64,000 nt of DNA from Marinobacterium arenosum (GCF_019795155.1 NZ_JAILYN010000010.1:34575-98574); one strand, 5' to 3'. Numbered from the stretch's first letter, positions 1 through 8,396 are shown. Notes: generated by a model not told the origin, from the sequence alone. A program made the numbers and translations.

Positions 1-51
1 CCCGGCTTGCGGGTACACTCCGCTGAAAAAATAAGTGTGGACCAAGGCACC

Positions 52-1200
52 ATGCAGTATCCCGAAAGCAAGCTGCCCCATGTGGGCACCACCATCTTCA
101 GCCAGATGTCGCAGCTGGCGGCGGAACACGACGCCATCAACCTGTCGCAGGGGTTTCCCGACTTCGATGGCCCGGCCGAGCTGCGCCAGCGGGTGAGCCA
201 CTATATCGAGCAGGGCGCCAACCAATATGCGCCGATGCCGGGGGTGCCGGCCCTGCGCCAGGCGATTGCCGGCAAGACCGAAGCGCTCTACGGCCGGCCG
301 GTCTGCCCGGACAGCGAGATTACCGTGACCTCCGGTGCCACCGAGGCGCTGTTCGCCGCGATCAGCGCGGTGGTCCGCGCCGGCGATGAGGTGATCCTGT
401 TTGATCCGAGCTACGACAGCTACCAGCCGGCGATCGAGCTGAACGGCGGTCGGGCGGTGCGTCTGCCATTGCAGCCGCCGGCATTCAGCATCGACTGGGA
501 CGCTTTGCGCCAGGCGATCAACGGCCGCACCCGGATGATCATCGTCAATACACCGCACAACCCGACCGGCGCGGTGCTCAGCGCCGGGGATCTGGAGCGG
601 CTGGCCGAACTGCTGCGCGGCAGCGATATCCTGCTGCTGGGCGACGAGGTCTACGAGCACATTGTATTCGACGGCGCCGAGCATCAGAGCCTGCTGCGCC
701 ATGCCGAACTGGCCGAGCGGGCTTTCGTGGTCTCCTCATTCGGCAAGACCTTCCATACCACCGGCTGGAAGGTCGGCTACTGCGTGGCGCCGGCCGCGCT
801 GACCGCCGAGCTGCGCAAAGTACACCAGTACCTGACCTTCTCGACCATCACCCCGGTACAGCTGGCGCTGGCCGACTATCTGACCAGCGACCCGGATCAT
901 TACCTGTCGCTGCCGGCGTTCTATCAGCAGAAACGCGACCTGTTCTGTGACCTGCTGCAGGGCAGTCGCTTCCAGCTGTCGCCCTGTCCCGGCACCTATT
1001 TCCAGCTGGTCGATTACAGCGCCATCAGCGAGCTGCCGGATGTCGAGTTCTGCCGCTGGCTGGTGGAGCAGGCCGGTGTGGCGGCGATTCCGCTGTCGGT
1101 GTTCAGCGAGGTCGATCCGGGTACCCGTCTGGTACGGCTCTGCTTCGCCAAGCAGGCGGACACCCTGAAACAGGCGGCGGAGCGGCTATGTCGGATCTGA
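52..1200 (+). CDS. ybdL: PLP-dependent methionine/2-oxo-acid aminotransferase
   Basis: A class I/II fold-type I aminotransferase of 382 residues, closely resembling E. coli YbdL, which transfers amino groups from methionine and aromatic amino acids to 2-oxo acids such as KMTB. The N-terminus (SKLPHVGTTIFSQMS, then LSQGFPDFDG), the NTPHNPTGAV loop and the Schiff-base lysine in SSFGKTFHTTGWKVGY (about K232) are all present. A TTG at position 7 is in frame, but the ATG at 52 fits the family N-terminus and lies just after AAGG, so I start there. The 3' end overlaps the next gene by 13 bases. That gene encodes the omega-amidase that removes the 2-oxo amide products, so the two probably form the transaminase/omega-amidase salvage pair. 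Cytosolic. Confidence 0.9.
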   Translation: MQYPESKLPHVGTTIFSQMSQLAAEHDAINLSQGFPDFDGPAELRQRVSHYIEQGANQYAPMPGVPALRQAIAGKTEALYGRPVCPDSEITVTSGATEALFAAISAVVRAGDEVILFDPSYDSYQPAIELNGGRAVRLPLQPPAFSIDWDALRQAINGRTRMIIVNTPHNPTGAVLSAGDLERLAELLRGSDILLLGDEVYEHIVFDGAEHQSLLRHAELAERAFVVSSFGKTFHTTGWKVGYCVAPAALTAELRKVHQYLTFSTITPVQLALADYLTSDPDHYLSLPAFYQQKRDLFCDLLQGSRFQLSPCPGTYFQLVDYSAISELPDVEFCRWLVEQAGVAAIPLSVFSEVDPGTRLVRLCFAKQADTLKQAAERLCRI

Positions 1201-1997
1201 TCGAGCACGGGCCGCAGCAGGATCTGCGGATCAGCCTGGTCCAGACCGAACTGGTCTGGCAGCAGCAGCAGGCCAACCGCGACCGGCTGGCGGAACTGCT
1301 GCAACCGCTGGCCGGCCAGAGCGACCTGATCGTGCTGCCGGAGATGTTCACCAGCGGCTTCAGCATGGCGCCGGAGCAGGTGGCCGAGCCGGTCGACGGG
1401 CCGACCACCGACTGGCTGCGACAGCAGGCGGCCGAACTGGGCGCGGCGATCACCGGCAGCGTCGCCACCGACCTGGGCGGCCGTTACTGCAACCGGCTGC
1501 TGTTCGTCAGCCCGCAGGGCGAGGTGCAATACTACGACAAGTGGCACCTGTTCCGGATGGCTGGCGAGCACCAGCACTATCAGGCCGGCGAGCGACGGGT
1601 GATCTTCGGCTACCGGGGCTGGCGGATCCTGCCGCTGATCTGTTACGACCTGCGCTTCCCGGTGTTCAGCCGCAACCGCCAGGAGTACGACCTGCTGTTG
1701 TGTGTTGCCAACTGGCCGCAGCCGCGCCGTCACCCCTGGCGGACCCTGCTGCAGGCGCGGGCGGTCGAAAACCTCTGCTACGTGGCGGGCGTCAACCGGG
1801 TCGGCGAGGATGGCAACCAGCTGCCCTACAGCGGCGATTCGATGCTGGTCGACTTCAAGGGTGAACCGCTGATCGATCGGCCGGCCGGCCAGCCGTTTAT
1901 CGAAAGCACCGCCCTCAGTGCCGGTCAGCTGGCCGCGTTCCGGGAGAAGTTTCCGGCCTGGTTGGATGCCGACCCGTTCGTTCTGGGCGACGGCTGA
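1188..1997 (+). CDS. yafV: Omega-amidase, carbon-nitrogen hydrolase family
   Basis: A nitrilase-superfamily amidase of 269 residues resembling E. coli YafV and mammalian Nit2. It hydrolyses 2-oxoglutaramate or 2-oxosuccinamate to the 2-oxo acid and ammonia. The Glu-Lys-Cys triad is visible: E52 in LPEMFTSGF, K118 in YDKWHLFRM and C152 in LICYDLRFP. The length and the closing REKFPAWLDADPF block match the family. GGAG lies a few bases before the ATG, which sits inside the end of the upstream aminotransferase, so translation is likely coupled. The product pulls the upstream transamination forward by destroying its amide product. No signal peptide, so cytosolic. Confidence 0.9.
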   Translation: MSDLIEHGPQQDLRISLVQTELVWQQQQANRDRLAELLQPLAGQSDLIVLPEMFTSGFSMAPEQVAEPVDGPTTDWLRQQAAELGAAITGSVATDLGGRYCNRLLFVSPQGEVQYYDKWHLFRMAGEHQHYQAGERRVIFGYRGWRILPLICYDLRFPVFSRNRQEYDLLLCVANWPQPRRHPWRTLLQARAVENLCYVAGVNRVGEDGNQLPYSGDSMLVDFKGEPLIDRPAGQPFIESTALSAGQLAAFREKFPAWLDADPFVLGDG

Positions 1998-2080
1998 GCG
2001 GGTACAGATTGCGGAATGCTCTTTGACCCGGGCGGTTTTTCGGTAGATGCTCTATCGAAATGGAAGTGGGGAGAGCGGCG

Positions 2081-2710
2081 ATGCGGTTGCTGGTGATCGG
2101 AGCGAGTCGGGGTATCGGTCTGGAGGTGGTTCGCCAGGCGTTGCAGCAACAGCATCAGGTGACCGCCTGTGCCCGGCGGATCGGCCGGATGGAGGACTGC
2201 CAGGGCGCGTTGACGGTCAATCGCGCCGATATCCTGGATTTCTTCTCGGTACAGCGGCTGATGCCGGGCCAGGATGCGGTGGTAATCTGCATCGGTGCGC
2301 TGCCCAGCTTCGACAAGGTGCGCTGTTTTTCGGAAGGCACCCGTAACGTGATCGACGCCATGCACGCCGCACACGTCAAGCGGCTGCTGGTGGTTACCGG
2401 CATCGGCGCCGGCGACAGCCGGGGGCACGGTGGCTGGCTCTACGACCGGCTGTTCCACCCCTTCGTGCTGGGTACCATCTACAAGGACAAGGATCGCCAG
2501 GAGTACCTGGTGCGGCGCAGTAATCTGGACTGGACCATCATCCGGCCCGGTTTCCTGACCCACGGTCCGCGCACCGGTCAGTACCGGGTGCTGACCGACC
2601 TGGACGGCATCCGTTGCGGCAAGATCGCTCGCGCCGACGTGGCGCACTTCATCCTGCAGGAACTCAATGGCCCCGGTTATCGGCATCAGGCGCCGCTGAT
2701 CTGCTACTGA
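2081..2710 (+). CDS. NAD(P)-binding atypical SDR / NmrA-like protein
   Basis: A 209-residue Rossmann-fold protein of the atypical short-chain dehydrogenase (SDR_a5/NmrA-like) type. The nucleotide-binding motif GASRGIG is at residues 7-13, and the later block YLVRRSNLDWTIIRPGFLTHGP matches the central strand and active-site region of these proteins. The catalytic YxxxK of classical SDRs is absent, as is common for this subfamily, so the reaction or regulatory role cannot be assigned. An in-frame ATG at 2060 exists, but GGGGAG lies correctly ahead of the ATG at 2081. It stands alone, about 80 bases after yafV, and a relation to its neighbours is not evident. Cytosolic. Confidence 0.75.
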   Translation: MRLLVIGASRGIGLEVVRQALQQQHQVTACARRIGRMEDCQGALTVNRADILDFFSVQRLMPGQDAVVICIGALPSFDKVRCFSEGTRNVIDAMHAAHVKRLLVVTGIGAGDSRGHGGWLYDRLFHPFVLGTIYKDKDRQEYLVRRSNLDWTIIRPGFLTHGPRTGQYRVLTDLDGIRCGKIARADVAHFILQELNGPGYRHQAPLICY

Positions 2711-2852
2711 ACCGCTTCAAGGATCTCACCCGGTGGTCGCTTTTTCCGCCCGCTCCAACGCTGATTCGCTGGCCTTTTCGTGCACTCAGCGCCCCGGTTC
2801 AAACAAGCGTATGAACTATACTGCAGAAAGATTTACAGGTGGAGGCAGCAGC

Positions 2853-3374
2853 ATGAAACGGCTGATATTTCTGGCCCCGTCGCTGGGCCAGGCGGAAACG
2901 GTCGTCGAAGGATTGCGTGCACTGGATATCGATGACAATTGGATGCATATCGTGGCCAAAGACCACCATATGCTGGAGCAGGCGCACCTGCATGAAGCAA
3001 CCGACCTCGAAACCACTGAAATGGCCACCGATCTGGATTGGGGGATGGTTGCCGGTGGGACCCTGGGCATGTTGGCCGGGCTGAGTGCGATCGGGCTTGG
3101 GCCGCTGGGCCTGGTGTTGGGTGGTGGTACGGTATTGGCCGGTAGCCTGTTGGGCATCGGCCTGGGCGGTTGGCTGGGTAAGATGATCGGTGAACAGACC
3201 CCCCGTGCCGAGCTGGAGAAATACAGCCATGCCATCGAGCAGGGGCAGCTGCTGATGATGATCGATATCCCGGAACTGAAGTTGCCGGCGGTGTTCAGAT
3301 TGATTCGTGAACACTGTCCTCAGGCGCTGATCGAGTCAGCGACGCTGACCCACGATCGCCAGATTGCTGCCTGA
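2853..3374 (+). CDS. DUF1269-like protein with glycine-zipper segment
   Basis: A 173-residue protein of unknown function. The N-terminal 60 residues (KRLIFLAPSLGQAETVVEGL and following) resemble the small alpha/beta fold seen in stress proteins of the 17M/DUF1269 group. Residues about 68-112 form one or two glycine-rich hydrophobic helices with repeated GxxxG spacing (GTLGMLAGL, GLGPLGLVLGGG, LLGIGLGGWLG), suggesting a membrane-inserting hairpin. The C-terminal part is a soluble domain. The ATG is chosen because GGTGGAGG lies 9 bases upstream, and the longer frame from 2733 adds a tail that looks non-coding. A perfect terminator hairpin follows about 80 bases after the stop, so it is probably monocistronic. 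Confidence 0.7.
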   Translation: MKRLIFLAPSLGQAETVVEGLRALDIDDNWMHIVAKDHHMLEQAHLHEATDLETTEMATDLDWGMVAGGTLGMLAGLSAIGLGPLGLVLGGGTVLAGSLLGIGLGGWLGKMIGEQTPRAELEKYSHAIEQGQLLMMIDIPELKLPAVFRLIREHCPQALIESATLTHDRQIAA

Positions 3375-3455
3375 CCAGATCGCTGTCTGATTAGTAGCGT
3401 TCGACCCACTTTACCCCGCCAGGGTGGAGAGCCGAAATCTGTTTTCGGCCATCTG

Positions 3456-3482
3456 GGGACAGCCGCGAGGCTGTCCCTTTCT
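3456..3482 (+). terminator. Intrinsic terminator, perfect 9-bp stem
   Basis: GGGACAGCC at 3456-3464, tetraloop GCGA, then GGCTGTCCC at 3469-3477 followed by TTTCT. It lies downstream of the DUF1269-like gene. GCGA belongs to the stable GNRA loop class. A weaker hairpin (GCCGAAA/TTTTCGGC) lies just before it. Confidence 0.75.
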
Positions 3483-3491
3483 AGTTAGTTC

Positions 3492-3528
3492 TGAGTTAAC
3501 AGTTTTGAGTTAACAGTTTTGAGTTAAC
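3492..3528 (+). repeat. Tandem 14-bp repeat TGAGTTAACAGTTT
   Basis: The unit TGAGTTAACAGTTT occurs at 3492-3505 and 3506-3519, with the first nine bases again at 3520-3528. It lies between the terminator and a second tandem repeat whose unit contains the reverse complement of TTGAGT, so the two arrays face each other across about 35 bases. Confidence 0.8.
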
Positions 3529-3563
3529 GGCTAACCGCGCGGCTGTATCACTGTTTACTGTCC

Positions 3564-3598
3564 ACTCAACACTCAACACTCAACACTCAACACTCAAC
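3564..3598 (+). repeat. Tandem 7-bp repeat ACTCAAC, five units
   Basis: Five perfect head-to-tail copies of ACTCAAC ending six bases before the stop codon of the AraC gene on the opposite strand. Such simple arrays are prone to slippage, and here copy-number change would alter only the 3' untranslated region of the AraC message. Confidence 0.85.
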
Positions 3599-3604
3599 AC
3601 TTTC

Positions 3605-4378
3605 TTACGCTCGTCGCAGGTATTCACCCGGCGTCACCCCCAGCAGGGTTTTAAAACGGTTGATAAAGGCGGAGGCGGAGTTGTAGCCCAGCGCCAGCGC
3701 CACGCTGGTGACTGCTTCGCCGCTTTCCAGCCGCTGCACCGCTTCCAGCATCCGCAACCGCTGGCGCCACTCCCGGAAGCCCATGCCCATCTCCTTGTGG
3801 CAGAGCCGGTTAAGGGTGCGGCTGGTGGCACCGATCTGATCAGCCCACTGCTCCAGGGTGCGTTTGTCGTCCGGCCGCTCCAGCAGTCGGGTGGCCAGTT
3901 GGGCCAATCGGGGATCCTCCGGTAGCGGAAGTTCGTAGGCCACTTCGCGGGCGCGGACCAGCTGATCCATCAGGCAGGCGATCATTCGTCCTTCGGCCCC
4001 TTGCTCGTCATAGGCCGCCGGCAGGGTCGACGCCTCGCGGATCAGTTCGCGCATCAGCGGGGTTACTTCGAGCACGCAGCTCTCCGCCGGCAGGTCGTGC
4101 AGCCAGGGATGACCGATATAAACGCCACAGAACGCCACCCCGGTGCGGCTGCGCAGTTCGTGCTCGACGAACGGCGGGCACCAGAGCGCATGCTGGGGTG
4201 GAATAACGTAACTGGTGTCGTGGGCGCGGGCCAGCATCACCCCGCGGGTGGCGAACGAAAGTTGACCGTAGGGGTGGTCATGCGCTTCTACCAGATTGCC
4301 GGCCGGGATCTTCATGACCCGAAAGAAAACCGGTCGTTGCAGGTTATCGAATTGGGGCTCGGGAAGGACTTTCCACAT
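3605..4378 (-). CDS. AraC-family transcriptional regulator with cupin sensor domain
   Basis: A 257-residue regulator. Residues about 1-130 form a cupin-like sensor (VEAHDHPYGQLSFATRGVM, then HALWCPPFVEHELR). Residues about 155-257 carry the double helix-turn-helix, with LEQWADQIGATSRTLNRLCHKEMGMGFREW and the closing VALALGYNSASAFINRFKTLLGVTPGEYLRRA. The layout resembles E. coli NimR/YdeC-type regulators. The frame extends far upstream only as an antisense shadow of panB. I start at the ATG giving MWKVLPEPQFD; an ATG at 4441 is an alternative, and no strong ribosome site decides. It is divergent from panB, so it could act on the shared region or on a distant transporter gene. The effector is unknown. 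Confidence 0.85.
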   Translation of the reverse strand: MWKVLPEPQFDNLQRPVFFRVMKIPAGNLVEAHDHPYGQLSFATRGVMLARAHDTSYVIPPQHALWCPPFVEHELRSRTGVAFCGVYIGHPWLHDLPAESCVLEVTPLMRELIREASTLPAAYDEQGAEGRMIACLMDQLVRAREVAYELPLPEDPRLAQLATRLLERPDDKRTLEQWADQIGATSRTLNRLCHKEMGMGFREWRQRLRMLEAVQRLESGEAVTSVALALGYNSASAFINRFKTLLGVTPGEYLRRA

Positions 4379-4477
4379 AATATGTCCGGTTCGCGTTACT
4401 TGTTGTCCTAATGCAGCAAGAAGGACAGCGGGTTGGAGCATACCATGGCGTGGGTTTTTCGAACACAGGAGTAAGAG

Positions 4478-5323
4478 ATGAGTGTGCATCTCAGTCGAGA
4501 CCGCGTGACAGTACCCAAGGTGCTCGCGCGCAAGGGTGGTGAGAAGCTGGTCGTCCTTACCGCGTACAGCATGCCAATGGCCCGTCAGTTGGATCCGCAT
4601 TGCGATATCCTGCTGGTCGGCGATTCCCTGGGTATGGTGCTGTACGGATTGCCGAATACCTTGACGGTTTCGCTGGACATGATGATCAATCATGGCGCAG
4701 CGGTGGCGCGGGGGGCGGAGCACGCCCTGGTGGTCGTGGATATGCCGTTCGGCAGCTATCAGGAATCGCCGCAGCAGGCGTTCCGCAATGCGGCGCAGCT
4801 GATGGCGCAGAGTAATGCCCAGGCGGTTAAGCTGGAAGGCGGCGAGGAGATGGCGGAGACGATCGCTTTCCTGACGGCGCGCGGCATTCCGGTGATGGCC
4901 CACGTCGGCCTGAAGCCGCAGTCGGCCAACAGCATGGGCGGCTTCAAGGTACAGGGACGGGAAGATGCCGAGGCGGAGCAGATCATGCGTGACGCCAAGG
5001 CAGTGGAAGCCGCTGGGGCCTTTTCCGTGGTCATTGAGGGGACCGCCGAGCCGGTCGCGGCGCGGATCAGCGCCAATCTGTCGATCCCGACCATCGGCAT
5101 CGGCGCATCGGGCGCCTGCGATGGCCAGGTACTGGTGACCGACGACCTGGTGGGCATGTTCGGTGAGTTCACGCCGAAATTCGTTAAGCGCTATGCCGAT
5201 CTGGGCAGCCAACTGGGCGAGGCGGCACGCCGTTACGCCGAAGAGGTCCGTTCCGGTGCCTTCCCGGCGGCGGAACACTGCTTCGGCGTCCAGGCCAAAG
5301 CAAAAATCAGCGGCGATCGCTGA
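4478..5323 (+). CDS. panB: 3-methyl-2-oxobutanoate hydroxymethyltransferase
   Basis: Ketopantoate hydroxymethyltransferase, the first committed step of pantothenate/CoA synthesis. It adds a hydroxymethyl group from 5,10-methylene-THF to 2-oxoisovalerate, and acts in the cytosol as an oligomeric TIM barrel. The 281 residues match the family length. Visible motifs are [20 protein letters not shown] (metal-binding Asp), [24 protein letters not shown] (active-site Lys), [11 protein letters not shown] and VIEGT with the catalytic Glu. AGGAG lies correctly before the ATG. panC does not follow it, which is unusual since panB and panC are often adjacent; a long hairpin ends the transcript. The AraC gene is divergent. 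Confidence 0.95.
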   Translation: MSVHLSRDRVTVPKVLARKGGEKLVVLTAYSMPMARQLDPHCDILLVGDSLGMVLYGLPNTLTVSLDMMINHGAAVARGAEHALVVVDMPFGSYQESPQQAFRNAAQLMAQSNAQAVKLEGGEEMAETIAFLTARGIPVMAHVGLKPQSANSMGGFKVQGREDAEAEQIMRDAKAVEAAGAFSVVIEGTAEPVAARISANLSIPTIGIGASGACDGQVLVTDDLVGMFGEFTPKFVKRYADLGSQLGEAARRYAEEVRSGAFPAAEHCFGVQAKAKISGDR

Positions 5324-5342
5324 GGCGTTAAAAACGCTCAAT

Positions 5343-5400
5343 AATCGGCGAAAAATGCACCTTTATCTGTTGAAGATGTGGATTTTTCGCCGATTTTAGA
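5343..5400 (+). terminator. Terminator-like 14-bp stem after panB
   Basis: AATCGGCGAAAAAT at 5343-5356 pairs perfectly with ATTTTTCGCCGATT at 5382-5395, followed by TTA. The loop of about 25 bases is long for an intrinsic terminator, but the perfect stem directly after panB makes it the likely transcript end. Confidence 0.6.
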
Positions 5401-5589
5401 GTTCTCGCACTGCCTTCATTCCCGTCTTTTAAAACCACGCATCACTGTCTTTTTCCGTCATCCGCGGCTGCCTCCCGGCCTGCACAGTCTAAACTGATAG
5501 TACTCGCGCCAATGGCCGTAATCCGTAAGCGGTGTCCGGGCCGGCGTAACCGAGCGATCAGGACAGGGGGGAACCCGGAGGATTCAGTG

Positions 5590-5991
5590 ATGAGCAAGGG
5601 GCATGAAAAACACCATGAACGACATGTCGGCCTGTCGAAGTTCGGCAAGGATCTGGTGCGCCGTTCCGGCTCCCACTGCGAACTCTGCAATAAACATGGC
5701 GTCAAGCTGGTGGTGCATGAGGTGCCGCCCTCGCCACCGGAGCCGGAGCTGGAACACTGCATCTTTATTTGCGAAGGCTGTGACCATCAGCTCCGTCAGC
5801 CGAAACGCACCCAGCCCGACTATTGGCACTTCCTGGCGACCTCGATGTGGAGCACCATCCCGGCGGTCAAGATCAGCTCGCTGCTGATGTTGCATCGGTT
5901 GTGCGAGACTGAGCCCTGGGCGGCCGAGCTGCTTGACGAGGTTTACCTGACACCGGAGGAGCAGGCTTGGCTGAGAGCTGCCCGTCGTTAA
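5590..5991 (+). CDS. PhnA-like zinc-ribbon protein, N-terminal type only
   Basis: A 133-residue protein resembling the N-terminal half of longer PhnA-domain proteins of gammaproteobacteria. It has a four-Cys zinc ribbon (CELC about residue 22 and CEGC about residue 59), a VHEVPP segment between them, and the block HFLATSMWSTIPAVKISSLLMLHRLCE typical of that group. The C-terminal PhnA beta domain of the longer proteins is missing, and the stop is followed by unrelated sequence. Despite the name, PhnA proteins are not shown to act in phosphonate cleavage, so the role is open. GGAGG lies nine bases before the chosen ATG, and the extra upstream codons from 5512 look non-coding. Confidence 0.7.
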   Translation: MSKGHEKHHERHVGLSKFGKDLVRRSGSHCELCNKHGVKLVVHEVPPSPPEPELEHCIFICEGCDHQLRQPKRTQPDYWHFLATSMWSTIPAVKISSLLMLHRLCETEPWAAELLDEVYLTPEEQAWLRAARR

Positions 5992-6111
5992 GTTAGTCCG
6001 CACAGTCTTCGGACAAGCGCCGAATCCCGGTCGCTTTGGCAGCCGGCCCTTTCCCGTTGCCCCCGATACTGAAATAATTCCTGGCTGAACAGATCAGCGC
6101 AGGGAATACCA

Positions 6112-7083
6112 ATGTTGCATATCACCAACGGCGATAACGCCAACGAAGTGCTTCGGCAGGCTGCATTCGATGGCGCCTTTCTGGCTTGGGCCGATGTCCT
6201 GCACGAGGGGCCGGTGCCTGCCGGCCTGAGCCTGCAGGAGATGTCGCTGATTCGGGCGCGCTTTATCAGTTATTGCGGCTGGGCCAGTGAGTTCGAGGCC
6301 CAGACCCACTTTCAGACGCGTGATGCACTGTTTACCGCCGCAGCCGGGCGTGGCGAAGTGGTGATCTGGAACAGTCGCGAACTCTATGACCAACTGCACC
6401 TGCTGCAGATGCTGGCCTGGTATGGCCAGGAGGGCACAGGCCAGGCGGCGCCGACTCTGGTGTTCGTGCCGGGCCTGATCGGTATCGACGACATGACCGC
6501 TGAGGTGCTGCGCGACTGTTACTGTCAGGCGGTACCGGCTAGCGCAGACCAATTGGCCCTGGCCGCCGAGGGCTGGCAGGCTTTCACCGCGCCCAATCCA
6601 CGTAGCCTGGCCGCTTTTGCCGCACAGCCGAATGACGCGCTGCCCTGGTTGTCGGCCGGATTGCGGCGTCTGCTGCAGGAGTATCCCGATCTGCAGGGGA
6701 TCAGCCGCACCGAGCGGCAGGTTCTGCAGGCGGTCGCCGCTGGCGAACAGAGCCCGGCCGGTATCTTCCGTCATTCATGGGCACAGGAAGAGGTGCCGTT
6801 CATGGGCGACTCCAGCTTCTGGCTGATCATCAAGGGGATGCTGGAATCTCCTCAGCCGCTGTTGCTGTTGGACGGCGACCAGCCATTCCGCTTGCCGGGC
6901 ATGTTTGGTCCAGATGAGAGCTTTCTGGCGCAGCGGCTTCGGTTGACCGCGTTTGCCGAACAGCTGCTGGCGGGGCAGGGTGACTGGCTGGCACAGCACC
7001 AGATCGATCGTTGGGTCGGCGGCGTCCACCTGAATCCGGACAACCGCTGGCGCTGGGATGGCAAATCTTTTCTACGTCAGTAG
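6112..7083 (+). CDS. DUF1835 domain-containing protein
   Basis: A 323-residue cytosolic protein whose start, MLHITNGDNANEVLRQA followed by FLAWADVLHEGPVPAGLS, matches the conserved opening of the DUF1835 family. The second half contains the block DLQGISRTERQVLQAVAAG and a final segment HQIDRWVGGVHLNPDNRWRWDG, both typical of family members with the associated C-terminal domain. No function is established for the family and no catalytic motif can be named. The gene stands alone between the PhnA-like gene and slyD. Its reading frame is uninterrupted and the length is normal for the family. Confidence 0.8.
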   Translation: MLHITNGDNANEVLRQAAFDGAFLAWADVLHEGPVPAGLSLQEMSLIRARFISYCGWASEFEAQTHFQTRDALFTAAAGRGEVVIWNSRELYDQLHLLQMLAWYGQEGTGQAAPTLVFVPGLIGIDDMTAEVLRDCYCQAVPASADQLALAAEGWQAFTAPNPRSLAAFAAQPNDALPWLSAGLRRLLQEYPDLQGISRTERQVLQAVAAGEQSPAGIFRHSWAQEEVPFMGDSSFWLIIKGMLESPQPLLLLDGDQPFRLPGMFGPDESFLAQRLRLTAFAEQLLAGQGDWLAQHQIDRWVGGVHLNPDNRWRWDGKSFLRQ

Positions 7084-7194
7084 CCCTTTTTTCAGGGGAA
7101 TTCGGTTAGAGGGCAGGGTCGCGGGGGTCGCGTATCGCGCCACGAGGCTTTACCATGTAAGTTCATTTACAAAAAATCTCTTTGGAGTAGCTCT

Positions 7195-7656
7195 ATGCAG
7201 ATCAGCGACAACAAGGTAGTGACAATTCACTACACTCTGACCAACACCGACGGCGCCGTCATCGACAGCTCCGTCTCCGCCGAGCCGCTGGCCTATCTGC
7301 ATGGTGCAGGTAACATCGTAGTTGGCCTGGAAAGCGCCCTGGCTGGCAAGGCTGCCGGCGATAAGCTGGACGTGACCGTCAGCCCGGAAGAGGGTTACGG
7401 CGAGAAGCACGACGAGCTGGTTCAGAAGGTGCCGACCGAAAACTTCTCCGGCATCGAGACCGTCGAAGTGGGTATGCAGTTCATGGCTGAAGCGCCTTGG
7501 GGCCAGCAGCCGGTCACCGTGATCAAGGTGGAAGACGACGGCATCACCATCGATGGCAACCACCCGCTGGCCGGCGAAACCCTGCAGTTCGCGGTCGAAG
7601 TCGTTGAGGTTCGCGATGCCACTCAGGAGGAGATCGAGCACGGTCACGTGCATTGA
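7195..7656 (+). CDS. slyD: FKBP-type peptidyl-prolyl isomerase SlyD
   Basis: A 153-residue cytosolic prolyl isomerase/chaperone of the SlyD type. The FKBP half-domains (VVTIHYTLTNTDGAVIDSS and GAGNIVVGLESALAGKAAGD) flank the insert-in-flap chaperone domain, about residues 72-125 (YGEKHDELVQKVPTENFSG through DGNHPLAGETLQF). The E. coli protein has a long His/Cys-rich nickel-binding tail. Here only EEIEHGHVH remains, so a role in nickel delivery is less likely. GGAG lies ahead of the ATG. A strong GC hairpin follows the stop, so it is probably transcribed alone. Confidence 0.92.
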   Translation: MQISDNKVVTIHYTLTNTDGAVIDSSVSAEPLAYLHGAGNIVVGLESALAGKAAGDKLDVTVSPEEGYGEKHDELVQKVPTENFSGIETVEVGMQFMAEAPWGQQPVTVIKVEDDGITIDGNHPLAGETLQFAVEVVEVRDATQEEIEHGHVH

Positions 7657-7664
7657 TCCCTCGG

Positions 7665-7686
7665 TGCCGGGGCGGGCGCCCCGGCA
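7665..7686 (+). terminator. Terminator hairpin after slyD
   Basis: TGCCGGGGC (7665-7673), loop GGGC, GCCCCGGCA (7678-7686), followed by a weakly T-rich stretch. The rest of the 320 bases up to 7977 holds no gene I can support; it is T-rich near 7780-7830 and probably carries the promoter of the next gene. Confidence 0.6.
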
Positions 7687-7976
7687 TTCAGTTTCCTTAC
7701 GTCTGCCTTTCTATCTATCCCCGCTTGCCCCGCTTGTGTCTCTCTTTCAGCCGGTACTCTCCGTTGGGCCGGTACTTTCAGATCGTTTAACTTTAACGTC
7801 ATCCATTCTCATTCTAATGTGTTATTAAACCGTTCAGGAACGGCCTTTCGATCGCTGCTGGACTAAGCTTATGGAGCCCCGGGCCGGGGAGCGCACCGTG
7901 CGGCGAATCGTTGTTCACGCCGCCGGGCTGCCAGACCGATGGAGCCGTAGGTTAAGAAACCACAGGAGAACAAGTC

Positions 7977-8282
7977 ATGCGAGTAGCCGATTTCAAGACG
8001 CTGGCCGGCGAGCACCATATCAAGAATGTGAATTTCGTCGAATCCAGTTGCGGGCCGATGGTGATCGAGGTGGAGTTCGAACGGGGGCAGGAGGTTGTGC
8101 GCGACCTGATCAAGGACAGCAAGGGCAATGTTATTACCTATACCAATATCACCCAGGCCTATGACGTGTGCAGTCGTGCCGGGGTGCACCGGGCTAATCT
8201 GGTGCAGGTGATTCCTCATGACGAGGCTTGTGTGGGTATGTTTGCCGAATACCATCGGGATGCAATTCCATTGAAGTTCTGA
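7977..8282 (+). CDS. Small DUF6482-like protein
   Basis: A 101-residue uncharacterised protein, tentatively placed in the DUF6482 group of pseudomonad-type gammaproteobacteria by its overall pattern: a short beta-rich body ending in VQVIPHDEACVGM, like the HDEMCG-type block of that group. It has no signal peptide or membrane segment. CAGGAG lies nine bases before the ATG. Two terminator hairpins follow it closely, so it is a single-gene transcript. A different assignment is possible, and no role is claimed. Confidence 0.6.
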   Translation: MRVADFKTLAGEHHIKNVNFVESSCGPMVIEVEFERGQEVVRDLIKDSKGNVITYTNITQAYDVCSRAGVHRANLVQVIPHDEACVGMFAEYHRDAIPLKF

Positions 8283-8319
8283 GGAACCGTCGCTGATCCA
8301 GTACTGCTCGGACTTTAGG

Positions 8320-8350
8320 AACAACCGCCAGTGTCAGGCGGTTGTTTGCA
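8320..8350 (+). terminator. Intrinsic terminator, 10-bp stem
   Basis: AACAACCGCC (8320-8329) pairs with GGCGGTTGTT (8337-8346) across AGTGTCA, followed by TG and T-poor sequence. It ends the DUF6482-like transcript. Confidence 0.7.
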
Positions 8351-8358
8351 TTGTTAAC

Positions 8359-8380
8359 GCCGGCCCCGTGCCGGCTTTTA
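8359..8380 (+). terminator. Second terminator hairpin with T run
   Basis: GCCGGC at 8359-8364, loop CCCGT, GCCGGC at 8370-8375, then TTTTA. It backs up the previous terminator and lies immediately before the flavoprotein start region. Confidence 0.65.
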
Positions 8381-8396
8381 CTGGATGCGGGTACGG

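Noticed and set aside
3564..3598. The short tandem array as a CRISPR
   Set aside because: Units are 7 bp with no spacers and no cas genes in the window.
4478..5323. panB as part of a panBC operon
   Set aside because: No panC follows; the next sequence is a long hairpin and then an unrelated PhnA-like gene.
3605..5341. A 578-codon minus-strand frame suggesting a large fusion with the AraC domain
   Set aside because: Everything upstream of residue 321 is antisense to panB. Only the last 257 residues form the cupin-HTH regulator, which has its own start.
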